A stretch of DNA of 64,000 nucleotides. Source: Streptomyces venezuelae. Its GTDB lineage: Bacteria; Actinomycetota; Actinomycetes; Streptomycetales; Streptomycetaceae. The stretch spans positions 6,678,001 through 6,742,000 of the forward strand of contig NZ_CP029189.1 of assembly GCF_008642275.1 (NCBI RefSeq). The letters run 5' to 3'. Shown piece by piece: positions 11,313 to 19,885 of the stretch (the first letter of the stretch is position 1; every line of letters begins with the position of its first letter). The notes beneath the pieces were generated by a model. The model was not told the origin of the DNA. It saw only the letters and a program-made list of their open reading frames with translations, and ran no database searches. Position numbers and translations under genes: made by a program.

Positions 11313-12569
11313 ATGCGCTTCCTCGCCGTGTGCACCGCCCTCGCGGCCGCTGCCGCCCTCACGGGCTGCAGCGGGTCGGCCGACCCGGCCGGAGGGTCAC
11401 AGAAGGTCACGCTCTGGCTGATGAAGGGCAGTGCCTCGGAGGACTTCATCGGCAAGTTCACCGCGGAGTTCGAGCGGGAGCACCCCGGCGTCGACCTGGA
11501 CGTCAGGATCCAGGAGTGGACGGGCATCGGCGACAAGGTCAACGCCGTCCTCGACGGCACGAGCAGCGAGCGCGCCGACGTCATCGAGGTCGGCAACACC
11601 CAGGTCGCCAAGTACATCGAGACCGGCGGCCTCGAAGAGCTCACCCTCGAAGGCCTGCGCGAATGGGGCAGCAAGGACTGGCTCAAGGGCCTCGCCGACC
11701 CGGGAACCATCAACGGGGCCCAGTACGGGGTCCCCTGGTACGCCGCCAACCGGGTGGTGATCTACCACAAGGACCTCTTCGCGAGCGCCGGAATCAAGAC
11801 CCCGCCCAAGAACCGCCAGGAGTGGATCCAGGCGACCCAGAAGCTCGACAAGGGCGACCAGCAGGGCATCTACCTCCCCGGCCAGAACTGGTACGTCCTC
11901 GCCGGCTTCATCTGGGACGAGGGCGGCGAACTCGCCGTCGAGACCAGCGGCAAGTGGGTCGGCACGCTCGACGACGACAGGGCCCTGGCCGGCATGGACT
12001 TCTACAAGCAGCTCCAGGCCCTCGGCGACGGCCCCAAGGGCGCGGACGAGGAGACGCCCCCGCAGTCGCAGGTCTTCGCCCGCGGCCAGGTCGCCCAGAT
12101 CATCGCCCCGCCCGGCCAGGCAGCCGAGATCGAGGCGGCCAACCCCGCCCTGAAGGGCAAGCTGGGCTTCTTCCCGATCCCCGGCAAGACCTCCGACAAG
12201 GCGGGGGCCGTCTTCACCGGCGGCTCCGACCTGATCATCCCGGCGCGGACCGGACAGCGGAAGGGTGCCGTGGACGTGATCACGGCGCTCGTCAGCGAGA
12301 AGTGGCAGACGGAACTCGCCCGCACGATGAGCTACGTACCCAACAAGACCACCCTCGCGCACGTCGTCGAGGGCAACGAGGGCGCGGCCAACATGGCCCC
12401 CGGCGCCGCCCAGGGCCGCGCCACCCCCACCTCCGCCCGCTGGGCCGAGGTCGAGGCGAAGAACCCGATCAAGCCCTTCATGACGGCCGTGCTCAGCGGC
12501 CGGGACCCCAAGCAGGCCGCCCGGGCCGCCTCGGAGGAGATCGGCAAGGTCCTCAGCTCCGACCGATGA
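11313..12569 (+). CDS. DasA-like ABC transporter sugar-binding lipoprotein
   Basis: A 418-residue extracellular solute-binding protein. It has a lipoprotein signal (hydrophobic run ending LTGC, cysteine near residue 19). The mature protein begins VTLWLMKGSASEDFI and carries IQEWTGIGDKV, DVIEVGNTQVA, GIYLPGQNWYVL and FTGGSDLIIP, which as I recall them are characteristic of chitobiose-binding DasA proteins. No permease genes follow, so it is an orphan binding protein that would share a permease and ATPase encoded elsewhere. The dre-like site upstream fits control by N-acetylglucosamine metabolism. GTG 11298 is an alternative start. Confidence 0.85.
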   Translation: MRFLAVCTALAAAAALTGCSGSADPAGGSQKVTLWLMKGSASEDFIGKFTAEFEREHPGVDLDVRIQEWTGIGDKVNAVLDGTSSERADVIEVGNTQVAKYIETGGLEELTLEGLREWGSKDWLKGLADPGTINGAQYGVPWYAANRVVIYHKDLFASAGIKTPPKNRQEWIQATQKLDKGDQQGIYLPGQNWYVLAGFIWDEGGELAVETSGKWVGTLDDDRALAGMDFYKQLQALGDGPKGADEETPPQSQVFARGQVAQIIAPPGQAAEIEAANPALKGKLGFFPIPGKTSDKAGAVFTGGSDLIIPARTGQRKGAVDVITALVSEKWQTELARTMSYVPNKTTLAHVVEGNEGAANMAPGAAQGRATPTSARWAEVEAKNPIKPFMTAVLSGRDPKQAARAASEEIGKVLSSDR

Positions 12570-12774
12570 GCCGCTGCCGAGCCGCTGCCGGGTCATCGCG
12601 GGGCGCCGCCGGGTCACTGCGGGCCACCGCCGGGTCGCCGTTCGGCCGGTCGCGGGCCGGTCCAGGGCCACCGCCGGGGCAGGGGCAGCGCCGAGTCCAG
12701 CGTTCAGCGTCCGCACATCCAAGGGCCGCTGAGCGGTCATGTCGAATCCAGCCGGTCACGGAACAAGTAAAGGA

Positions 12775-12801
12775 GCCAGGCCACACACCTGCGGGCCTGG
12801 C
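12775..12801 (+). promoter_or_regulatory. Hairpin upstream of olsB
   Basis: A perfect 8-bp inverted repeat (GCCAGGCC, 11-base loop, GGCCTGGC) lies 26 bases before the N-acyltransferase start. It could terminate the upstream gene or act in the olsB leader. The rest of the 258-base gap is high-GC degenerate repeats with no gene. Confidence 0.35.
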
Positions 12802-12827
12802 CCTCCGTGCCCGGATCAGGAGCCGCC

Positions 12828-13709
12828 ATGACGATCGCACCCCTGTCCCCGTCCCCCCTCCCCGCCCCGGCGCCGTCCCTCTCACCGGCACCGGCACCGG
12901 CACCGGCACCCGCGCCCGCGCCCGCCATCCGCCCCGCCCCCGTCAGGACCCGGCCCGCGGCGCCCGCCACGCCGGCCGAAGGGCCGCGCTACGCGGTCCG
13001 CCTCGCCCGGGACGAGGACGAGGTGCGCGCCGCCCAGCGGCTGCGCCACCAGGTCTTCGCCGGCGAGCTCGGCGCCCGCCTGGACGGGCCCGAGCCCGGC
13101 CTCGACTCCGACGCCTTCGACGCGTACTGCGACCACCTCCTCGTGATCGACGAGGAGACCGAGCAGGTCGTCGGCACCTACCGGCTGCTGCCCCCGGAAC
13201 GCGCCGCCGTCGCCGGCCGGCTCTACTCCGAGGGGGAGTTCGACCTCTCGGCCCTCGCCCCCATCCGCCCCGACCTCGTCGAGGTCGGCCGCTCCTGCGT
13301 CCACCCCGACCACCGCAACGGCGCCGTCATCGCCCTCATCTGGGCCGGCCTCGCCCACTACATGGACCGCACCGGACACAACTGGCTCGCCGGCTGCTGC
13401 TCGATCCCGCTCGCCGACGGCGGGGTACTGGCCGCCGCCACCCGCGAGACCGCCCTGGCCCGCAACCTCGCCCCTCAGGAGTACCGGGTCACCCCCCACG
13501 TCCCGTGGAGCCCCGAGGGCATCACCTTCCCCGACCGCATGGAACTGCCCCCGCTGCTGCGCGGCTACCTCCGCCTCGGCGCCTGGGTGTGCGGCGAGCC
13601 CGCCCTCGACGCCGGGTTCGGCTGCGCCGACCTGTACGTCCTGCTCTCGCTGCGCCGGACCAACCCCCGCTACCTCAAGCACTTCCGCTCGCTCGTCCCG
13701 GGCGCATGA
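12828..13709 (+). CDS. olsB: GNAT N-acyltransferase, OlsB-like (lyso-ornithine lipid synthesis)
   Basis: A 293-residue acyltransferase predicted to N-acylate ornithine with a 3-hydroxyacyl-ACP, the first step of ornithine-lipid synthesis. The hallmarks of the OlsB/PF13444 autoinducer-synthase-like GNAT family are present: RLRHQVFAGELGA, DEETEQVVGTYRLL, EVGRSCVHPDHRNGAVI and a late YLRLGAWVCGEPALD. Residues 8-45 are a Pro/Ala low-complexity tail encoded by a CCGGCA-type repeat and are dispensable-looking. The ATG at 12828 follows AGGAG. It overlaps the next gene by ATGA; that gene is an acyltransferase, giving the OlsB-OlsA pair. Confidence 0.82.
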   Translation: MTIAPLSPSPLPAPAPSLSPAPAPAPAPAPAPAIRPAPVRTRPAAPATPAEGPRYAVRLARDEDEVRAAQRLRHQVFAGELGARLDGPEPGLDSDAFDAYCDHLLVIDEETEQVVGTYRLLPPERAAVAGRLYSEGEFDLSALAPIRPDLVEVGRSCVHPDHRNGAVIALIWAGLAHYMDRTGHNWLAGCCSIPLADGGVLAAATRETALARNLAPQEYRVTPHVPWSPEGITFPDRMELPPLLRGYLRLGAWVCGEPALDAGFGCADLYVLLSLRRTNPRYLKHFRSLVPGA

Positions 13710-14650
13710 GCGTCTGGCTGCCCACCTCGCCCTGCACCCCCCAGGCCTGCGCCGGGCACGAAGGGGACACCGCGAGCGTGCCCCGGGCGGTGCTCAGACT
13801 CGCCGCCGCCGTCGCCCTGATCCTGCTGGGGATCCTGGGCGCCCCGCCGGTCCGGCTGCTGCCGGCCGGCCCCCGGCACACGGTGGTACGGGCCTGGTCG
13901 GCCGCGCTCGTACGGGCCTTCGGGATACGGATCACCGTGCACGGCAGCCCGGGGCCGGGCGGCGGGCGGCTCCTGGTCGCCAACCACATCTCCTGGCTGG
14001 ACATCCCGCTGGTGGCCGCCGCCCTGCCCTGCCGGATGCTGGCCAAGAGCGACATCCGGGCCTGGCCCGTCCTCGGGCGCCTGGCCGGACAGGCCGGCAC
14101 CCTGTTCATCGAGCGCGACCGGATCCGGGCCCTGCCCGCCACCGTCGGGACCATCACCGGCGCACTGCTGGCCGGGGACCGGGTGACCGTCTTCCCCGAG
14201 GGCTCCACGTGGTGCGGCCGGGCCCAGGGCACCTTCCGCCGCGCCGCGTTCCAGGCCGCCCTGGACGCGCGGGTCCCCGTACAGCCCCTGCGGCTCGGCT
14301 ACCTGCGGTGCGACGGGAGTCCGGCCGGGGCGCCCGCCTTCGTCGGGGACGACCCGCTGACCGCCTCGCTGTGGCGGATCGCCCGGGCCCGCGGGGTGCG
14401 GGCCGAGATCACGCTGCTGCCGCGGATCCCGCCGGGCCGGTACGCGCACCGGCGGGACCTCGCAGCCGCGGCTCAGCGGGCGGTCGCGGGGATCCCCGCG
14501 ACGACCCCGACCCCGCTACCGGGCACGCCCGCTCAGCCGGCCACGCCTCCGGCGACCGACAGGGACAGCGCGAACCGGCCCGCCGCGTCCGTCCACCACT
14601 GGGTCAGTTCCAGCCCGGCCGCCGCCAGCTCCTTGCGCACGCCCTCCTGA
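13706..14650 (+). CDS. olsA: 1-acyl-glycerol-phosphate-type acyltransferase, OlsA-like
   Basis: A 314-residue PlsC-family O-acyltransferase predicted to acylate lyso-ornithine lipid. It has an N-terminal membrane segment (about residues 30-50), the catalytic NHISWLD motif (HX4D) near residue 93 and FPEGST near residue 165. The start overlaps the olsB stop by ATGA. The 3' end runs 118 bases into the convergent egtD gene, so the last ~39 residues are antisense to egtD; that tail is Pro/Thr/Ser-rich and probably not part of the fold. Confidence 0.8.
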   Translation: MSVWLPTSPCTPQACAGHEGDTASVPRAVLRLAAAVALILLGILGAPPVRLLPAGPRHTVVRAWSAALVRAFGIRITVHGSPGPGGGRLLVANHISWLDIPLVAAALPCRMLAKSDIRAWPVLGRLAGQAGTLFIERDRIRALPATVGTITGALLAGDRVTVFPEGSTWCGRAQGTFRRAAFQAALDARVPVQPLRLGYLRCDGSPAGAPAFVGDDPLTASLWRIARARGVRAEITLLPRIPPGRYAHRRDLAAAAQRAVAGIPATTPTPLPGTPAQPATPPATDRDSANRPAASVHHWVSSSPAAASSLRTPS

Positions 14651-15507
14651 CGGAACTTCGCGGAGACCTCGGTCAGGATCTCCTCCCCCTCCTCGAACGG
14701 CACCACCAGGTCCAGCGCCCGGATCTTCACCACCAGTTCCGACCGGGCCCGCAGCCGCATCTCGATCCACTCCTGCTCCTTGTTCCACACGGCCACATGC
14801 GCGAAGTCGGCCGTGTGGAAGTCCGCCCCCAGCTCCCGGTTGACGACCGCCAGCACGTTCTTGTTGAACTCGGCGGTCACCCCCCGCGCGTCGTCGTACG
14901 CCGCCACGAGCACGGCCTCGTCCTTCACCAGGTCCGTCCCCATCAGCAGCGCGTCCCCGGGCGACAGCATCGCCCGTACGGACGCCAGGAACTCCGCCCG
15001 CTCCGGCGGCAGCAGATTCCCGATCGTGCCGCCCAGGAACACCACCAGCCGGGGCCCGGGGGATTCCGGCAGCTGCAGCGCACGCGTGAAGTCGGCCAGC
15101 AGGGCGTGCACCCGCAGCCCCGGGTGCTCCGCCAGCAGCGTCTCGGCCGCCCCGCGCAGTGCGCTCTCGCTCACGTCCACCGGCACGTACGTGTCCAGTG
15201 CGGGCATCGCCTCGATGAGGTGCCGGGTCTTCTCCGAGGACCCGGAACCCAGCTCCACCAGGGTGCGGGCGCCGCTCTCGCTGGCGATCTCCCGTGCCCG
15301 TTCCAGCAGGATCTCCCGTTCCGCACGCGTCGGGTAGTACTCCGACAACCGGGTGATCTCCTCGAAGAGCTCACTGCCCCGCGCGTCGTAGAACCACTTG
15401 GGCGGCAGCGCCTTCGGTGTGCGGGTCAGCCCGTGCAGCACGTCCGTGCGCAGTGCCGTCTCGGCGGCGTGCTCGTCGAGTGTCCGGGTCAACTGAAAGT
15501 CGTTCAC
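14533..15507 (-). CDS. egtD: L-histidine N-alpha-methyltransferase
   Basis: A 324-residue SAM-dependent enzyme that trimethylates histidine to hercynine, the committed step of ergothioneine synthesis. The start is GTG, preceded by AAGGAG and overlapping egtC by GTGA. Motifs include PKALPPKWFYDARGSELFEE near the N-terminus, the SAM-binding LVELGSGSSEKTR, and FLGGTIGNLLPPER. It is the last gene of egtABCD. Confidence 0.95.
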   Translation of the reverse strand: MNDFQLTRTLDEHAAETALRTDVLHGLTRTPKALPPKWFYDARGSELFEEITRLSEYYPTRAEREILLERAREIASESGARTLVELGSGSSEKTRHLIEAMPALDTYVPVDVSESALRGAAETLLAEHPGLRVHALLADFTRALQLPESPGPRLVVFLGGTIGNLLPPERAEFLASVRAMLSPGDALLMGTDLVKDEAVLVAAYDDARGVTAEFNKNVLAVVNRELGADFHTADFAHVAVWNKEQEWIEMRLRARSELVVKIRALDLVVPFEEGEEILTEVSAKFRQEGVRKELAAAGLELTQWWTDAAGRFALSLSVAGGVAG

Positions 15508-16262
15508 AGGGAGTTCTCCTTGAGCGGGGTCAGCTCGACCCTCGTGCGGGTGGCGGTCAGCAGGGTCCGGTCGGGCACTTCGCGCCACCGGGTGTCGTCG
15601 TCGTACGGCTCGGAGGCCACCACGGTGCGCCGCCGCTCCTCGTCGGCCAGGTACCAGAGCGAATCGCCCCAGGCCGTCGCGGCGATCGTGGCTCCGTCCG
15701 TGAGCAGCAGGTTCAGCCGGGAACCGGGAGCCGCCGAGGCCAGGTCCCGGACCGGCTCGGCGAGCGCCGTGCCGAGGTCGTCCCCGGCCCGCAGCCGGTG
15801 CAGCACCAGGGCCCAGACCAGGGCCGAGTCCGTGCGGGCGGCGAGCCGGAGCAGTTCTGCGGGCGGCAGCCCGGCGGCGAGCGGGGCGGCGGACGCGGGC
15901 CAGTTCCGCACCGCGCCGTTGTGGCTGAACAGCCATGGCCCGTCCGCGAAGGGCGCGGCCGCCGCCTCCCCGTCGGCGCCGGGGTCCGTGGCGTCCCGTA
16001 CGGCGGCCAGCACGGCCCCGCTGCGGACCACGCGGGCGAGATCGGTGAGGGTCAGGTCGCCCCAGATCGGCCCGGCCCGCCGGTAGCGGGCGGGCACCGG
16101 GTCCCCGTCCGCGTACCAGCCGACGCCGAAGCCGTCGGCGTTGACGGTCCCGGACCGCTGGCGGCGCGGCTCCCAGGACTGGCGGACCAGCGAGTGCTCC
16201 GGTTCGCTCAGTACCTCTCCGAGGGCCACCACCGGCCCCAGGTAGGCCAGATGGCGGCACAT
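15504..16262 (-). CDS. egtC: Gamma-glutamyl-hercynylcysteine sulfoxide hydrolase
   Basis: A 252-residue class II (Ntn) amidohydrolase that removes glutamate from gamma-glutamyl-hercynylcysteine S-oxide. The catalytic cysteine is residue 2 (MCRHLAYLG), exposed after Met removal. NADGFGVGWYADG and FSHNGAVRNW are typical glutamine-amidotransferase-2 motifs. Its ATG overlaps the egtB stop by one base and its stop overlaps the egtD GTG, so translation of the operon is coupled. Confidence 0.95.
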   Translation of the reverse strand: MCRHLAYLGPVVALGEVLSEPEHSLVRQSWEPRRQRSGTVNADGFGVGWYADGDPVPARYRRAGPIWGDLTLTDLARVVRSGAVLAAVRDATDPGADGEAAAAPFADGPWLFSHNGAVRNWPASAAPLAAGLPPAELLRLAARTDSALVWALVLHRLRAGDDLGTALAEPVRDLASAAPGSRLNLLLTDGATIAATAWGDSLWYLADEERRRTVVASEPYDDDTRWREVPDRTLLTATRTRVELTPLKENSL

Positions 16263-17608
16263 CAGACGTCCCTCGCGGTCCGGAAGCCGGAGAAGATCTG
16301 CCGCCGCACCGGAAGGTCCCAGTTGCGGAAGGTGCCCCGGCAGGCCACCGGGTCCACGGCGAAGGAGCCGCCGCGCAGCACCTTGTGCTCCGGGCCGAAG
16401 AACACCTCCGAGTACTCCCGGTACGGGAAGGCGCGGAAGCCCGGGTACGGCAGGAAATCGGAGGCGGTCCACTCCCACACGTCACCGATCAGCTGGCGCA
16501 CCCCGAGCGGGGAGGCCCCGGCCGGGTAGCTGCCCACTCGCGCCGGGCGCAGGTGCCGCTGTCCGAGGTTGGCGTGCGCGGGGGTCGGGTCGGCGTCGCC
16601 CCACGGGTAGCGGGTGGAGCGGCCGGTCGCAGGGTCGTGCCGGGCGGCCTTCTCCCATTCCGTCTCGGTGGGCAGCCGCCGCCCCGCCCATCGGGCGTAG
16701 GCGTCCGCCTCGTACCAGCTGACGTGCAGAACCGGTTCTTCGTCGGGCACCGGCTCGACCACCCCGAAGCGGCGGCGCAGCCACTGGCCGGCCTCCCGGT
16801 GCCAGAACAGCGGGGCCTCGATGGAGTGCTCGCGGATCTGCTCCCAGCCCGGCGGCGCCCACCAGCGCGGATCGCGGTAGCCGCCGTCGGCGATGAACGC
16901 CAGATACGCGGCATTGGTCACCGGAACCGTGTCGATCCAGAAGGGCGCGGTGTCCCTGACGTGCGCGGGCCGTTCGTTGTCCAGCGACCAGGGCTCGGCG
17001 GAGGTGCCCATCGTGAACGGGCCTCCGGGGACGAGGACTTCGGCGGCCGGCGGTGGATCGTACGGGCCGTCCGGTTCCGGGGCGGTCAGAACCGGCGCGC
17101 CCCGCCGCAGCTGATGGGTGATCAGCATGGTCTCGTCGTGCTGCTGTTCGTGCTGGGCGATCATCCCGAAGGCGAAACCGTCGTCGAGGAGCGTGCTGCC
17201 TTCCAGCGGCGTCCTTTCCAGCAGGTCGAAGACCCGGCCGCGCACCTCGGCCGCGTACCGGCGGGCTTCCGCGGGCCCGAGCAGCGGCAGTTTGGGCCGC
17301 TCCGCGCGGGGGTGCTGGAAGGCGTCGTAGAGGGGCTCGATCTCGGGGCGCATCGACTCGCGTCCGGCGACCCGCTGGAGCAGCCAGAGCTCCTCCTGGT
17401 TCCCGATGTGCGCGAGGTCCCAGACCAGCGGCGACATGAGCGGGGAATGCTGGGCGGTGAGGTCCTCGTCCGTCACGGCGTCGGTGAGGCCGGCCGTGCG
17501 TATGCGTGCCGCCGTCAGGGCGTCGGCCGCCCGCTCCCGCAGGCGGGAGCCGGACTCGGAGGGGGTCTCGGAAGGGGTCTCGGAGGTGGAGGAAGATCCG
17601 GTGGTCAT
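16262..17608 (-). CDS. egtB: Ergothioneine sulfoxide synthase (iron-dependent)
   Basis: A 448-residue oxygenase that joins hercynine to gamma-glutamylcysteine with O2. The N-terminal DinB-like domain has the iron ligands in WDLAHIGNQEEL and HEQQHDETML. The C-terminal FGE-sulfatase domain has FTMGTSAEPWSLDNERP, RRLPTETEWEKAAR and GDVWEWTASDF. A Ser/Thr/Glu-rich N-terminal tail is encoded by short imperfect repeats (SETPSETPSES). The ATG overlaps the egtA stop by four bases. Confidence 0.95.
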   Translation of the reverse strand: MTTGSSSTSETPSETPSESGSRLRERAADALTAARIRTAGLTDAVTDEDLTAQHSPLMSPLVWDLAHIGNQEELWLLQRVAGRESMRPEIEPLYDAFQHPRAERPKLPLLGPAEARRYAAEVRGRVFDLLERTPLEGSTLLDDGFAFGMIAQHEQQHDETMLITHQLRRGAPVLTAPEPDGPYDPPPAAEVLVPGGPFTMGTSAEPWSLDNERPAHVRDTAPFWIDTVPVTNAAYLAFIADGGYRDPRWWAPPGWEQIREHSIEAPLFWHREAGQWLRRRFGVVEPVPDEEPVLHVSWYEADAYARWAGRRLPTETEWEKAARHDPATGRSTRYPWGDADPTPAHANLGQRHLRPARVGSYPAGASPLGVRQLIGDVWEWTASDFLPYPGFRAFPYREYSEVFFGPEHKVLRGGSFAVDPVACRGTFRNWDLPVRRQIFSGFRTARDV

Positions 17609-18918
17609 CGGCGGACCTCTTTTCCGGTGAGCACCTGGGGGGACGCGTCGTCGGCCGGACATCGGCCACGCAGTACGTAGCGCTCGGTGAAGGCGCCGAC
17701 CGTGTCCCGGACGTGCGAGCTCGCCCCGAGCCGCGGCAGGGCCTCGGCGGCGGCCCGGAAACAGGCCTTCGCGGACGCCCGCAGCTCGGGATCGGCCAGA
17801 CCGTGCCGGGCGGCCGACCGCCAGAGCGGATTGCGGGGCGCGGGATGCGTCCCGTAGGAGTCGGCGAGCCCCTTGGCCACGCGGTACGCGGTCTCGGCGG
17901 CCTCCGGATCGTCGAACAGCGCGTGCACGACGGCCACCGGGACCAGCCAGCCGTCGTCGCCGGGCTGCGCGTCGATCATCCGCAGTTCCAGGTGGCCGCG
18001 CGGCCGGACCGGCGGGAAGAGCGTGGTCAGGTGGTAGTCCAGGTCCTCGGCGGTGGGCGGCCGCAGCGCCGGGTGTCCGTCCGTACGCAGCCAGTCGCGG
18101 AAGGTCGTACCGGGCGGGGTCTCCCACGGCCCGTCGTCCCCGTACGACCGGACGCACATCACCTCGGTGTCCAGGGCCTGCCGGGTCCAGGCGGTTCGGG
18201 GATCCCCGTCCAGCGGCGGGGCGAGCGAGCGCCGGGAGTCCAGGTCGCTCCAGATCCCCTGCCGCGCACAGCGCCAGCCGGCGTACGGGCCCTCGTGCGC
18301 GGGGGAGTTGGCGAAGGCCGCCACCAGGACCGCACCCAGCAGGTGCGCCAGCCGCCAGCGCCGGCCGTGGCCGAGCACACCCGGCTCCTCGTACCCGGCG
18401 TCCACGCAGACCTGCACGGAGGCGGAGGCGCACATCATGGCGCGCCCGGCCGGGCCGGTGCGGTCGAAGTAGGCCTCCATGGCGTCGTAGCGCGGGCTGT
18501 TCAGCAGCCGACGGTACGGGCGCCGGGGGTCACGGCCGACGCCGCGCAGGGCCAGGCCCTGGGCCAGCAGGGCGGCGCGTACGGCGGTGAGGTCGGCCTG
18601 CAGGTCGTCCACGCAGCCGCTGAGGGAGGTGGCGGGCGCCGAGCTCAGCTCCAGCTGGCCGCCCGGTTCCACGGTCACCCCGGAGTGCAGGGGCAGTGCG
18701 CGGGCCGCGGCGTGGGCGGCCCGCAGCCGCTCGGGGGGCAGGGGCTGGTCCGGCCGCTCGGCGTCCATGACCAGCCATTCGAGCTCGGCGCCGAGGAGAC
18801 GCGGCGGGCCCGTCTTGAAACAGATGCCGTGGATCAGGTCCTCGGCCTGCGTCTCGCTGAGCGAGGGCACGGGAATCGGGCCGGGTGCGGGTGGGGAAGC
18901 GGATGAGCCCTGGGACAT
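17605..18918 (-). CDS. egtA: Glutamate-cysteine ligase
   Basis: A 437-residue GCS2-family ligase making gamma-glutamylcysteine for EgtB. GAELEWLVMDAERP near residue 43, ELSSAPATSL, and a late LELRMIDAQPGDDGW fit the actinobacterial EgtA type. It is the first gene of the operon. The start ATG is preceded by GAGGAC. The promoter must lie between it and the divergent TIGR02452 gene (19025), a gap of 106 bases. Since actinobacteria make mycothiol rather than glutathione, this ligase is dedicated to ergothioneine. Confidence 0.93.
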   Translation of the reverse strand: MSQGSSASPPAPGPIPVPSLSETQAEDLIHGICFKTGPPRLLGAELEWLVMDAERPDQPLPPERLRAAHAAARALPLHSGVTVEPGGQLELSSAPATSLSGCVDDLQADLTAVRAALLAQGLALRGVGRDPRRPYRRLLNSPRYDAMEAYFDRTGPAGRAMMCASASVQVCVDAGYEEPGVLGHGRRWRLAHLLGAVLVAAFANSPAHEGPYAGWRCARQGIWSDLDSRRSLAPPLDGDPRTAWTRQALDTEVMCVRSYGDDGPWETPPGTTFRDWLRTDGHPALRPPTAEDLDYHLTTLFPPVRPRGHLELRMIDAQPGDDGWLVPVAVVHALFDDPEAAETAYRVAKGLADSYGTHPAPRNPLWRSAARHGLADPELRASAKACFRAAAEALPRLGASSHVRDTVGAFTERYVLRGRCPADDASPQVLTGKEVRR

Positions 18919-19024
18919 GACCGGTCCTCGTCTCCTGTCGTCGGTCGTGACATCACCCGTGCCTACCCCTCCTCGGGGCACAAAACCCTTTGCCGCCGGG
19001 AATGGCCGGACAGAGGATGGCGGC

Positions 19025-19858
19025 GTGAGCAGCAGATTGCGCGAGATCGCGCGGGAGAACGCGGAGATCCTGGCGGCCGGGGGGTACCGGACGCGGTCGG
19101 GACGGCAGGTTCCGCTGGCCGCCGCCCTGGCGGAAGCCAAGGCCGGAACCAGGATATATGGGCCAAACCAGATCATTCCAGACGGAGAGATCGCGTCCGG
19201 CGGTGCTGTGACCGTCGTCGAGGTCACCGCAGAGAGCAGCACGGTCGCCGCCCGAAGGCTCGCGACGGCCACCCCGGCCCACCCGGAACCCTCCCCCGTC
19301 GCCGTCCTGAACTTCGCCTCGGCCCGTAACCCCGGGGGTGGTTACGTGCGCGGGGCCAAAGCCCAGGAGGAGGCGCTGTGCCGTGCCTCCGCCCTGTACG
19401 AGACCCTGCTCGAAGCCCCGGAGTACTACGAGGTCCACCGCGCGGAGCGGAGCACCTTCTACACCGACCGGGTGATTCACTCGCCCGGGGTCCCGGTGTT
19501 CCGTGACGACCGGGGCCTGCTGCTGGACACCCCCTTCCGGGTCGGCTTCCTCACCTCCCCGGCGCCCAACGCGGGCACGATCCGCCGGCAGGAGCCGGAG
19601 CGGACCGCCGAGATCCCGGCGGCACTGCTGCGGCGCGCCGGGCTCGTACTGGAGGTGGCGACGCTCCACGGATACCGGCAGCTGGTGCTCGGCGCGTGGG
19701 GCTGCGGGGTGTTCCGGAACGACCCGGCCCAGGTGGCGGAGGCCTTCCGGGGGCTGCTCGCCGACCGGTTCGCCGGAGTCTTCGAACGGGTCGTGTTCGC
19801 CGTCCTCGACCGCGACCCCACCACCCGCGAGGCCTTCGAGCGGGCTTTCCCGGCCTGA
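19025..19858 (+). CDS. TIGR02452 family, PARG-like ADP-ribose glycohydrolase fold
   Basis: A 277-residue protein of the microbial PARG-like (DUF2263/TIGR02452) family. LNFASARNPGGGYVRGAKAQ, followed by EEALCRASALYE, matches the macrodomain active-site loop with the GGG and paired acidic residues in QEE that bind and hydrolyse ADP-ribose. A late LGAWGCGVFRNDPAQVAEAF is also conserved. The GTG start was chosen with AGAGG upstream. The role is probably removal or sensing of ADP-ribosylation; the exact substrate is inferred only from the fold. Confidence 0.85.
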   Translation: MSSRLREIARENAEILAAGGYRTRSGRQVPLAAALAEAKAGTRIYGPNQIIPDGEIASGGAVTVVEVTAESSTVAARRLATATPAHPEPSPVAVLNFASARNPGGGYVRGAKAQEEALCRASALYETLLEAPEYYEVHRAERSTFYTDRVIHSPGVPVFRDDRGLLLDTPFRVGFLTSPAPNAGTIRRQEPERTAEIPAALLRRAGLVLEVATLHGYRQLVLGAWGCGVFRNDPAQVAEAFRGLLADRFAGVFERVVFAVLDRDPTTREAFERAFPA

Positions 19859-19885
19859 GGTACGGGGCGGCGGGGTCCGCGGCGG

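Noticed and set aside
17609..18433. N-terminal extension of the egtB open frame
   Set aside because: This part overlaps egtA in another frame and has no conserved sequence; the ATG at 17608 gives the normal EgtB length.
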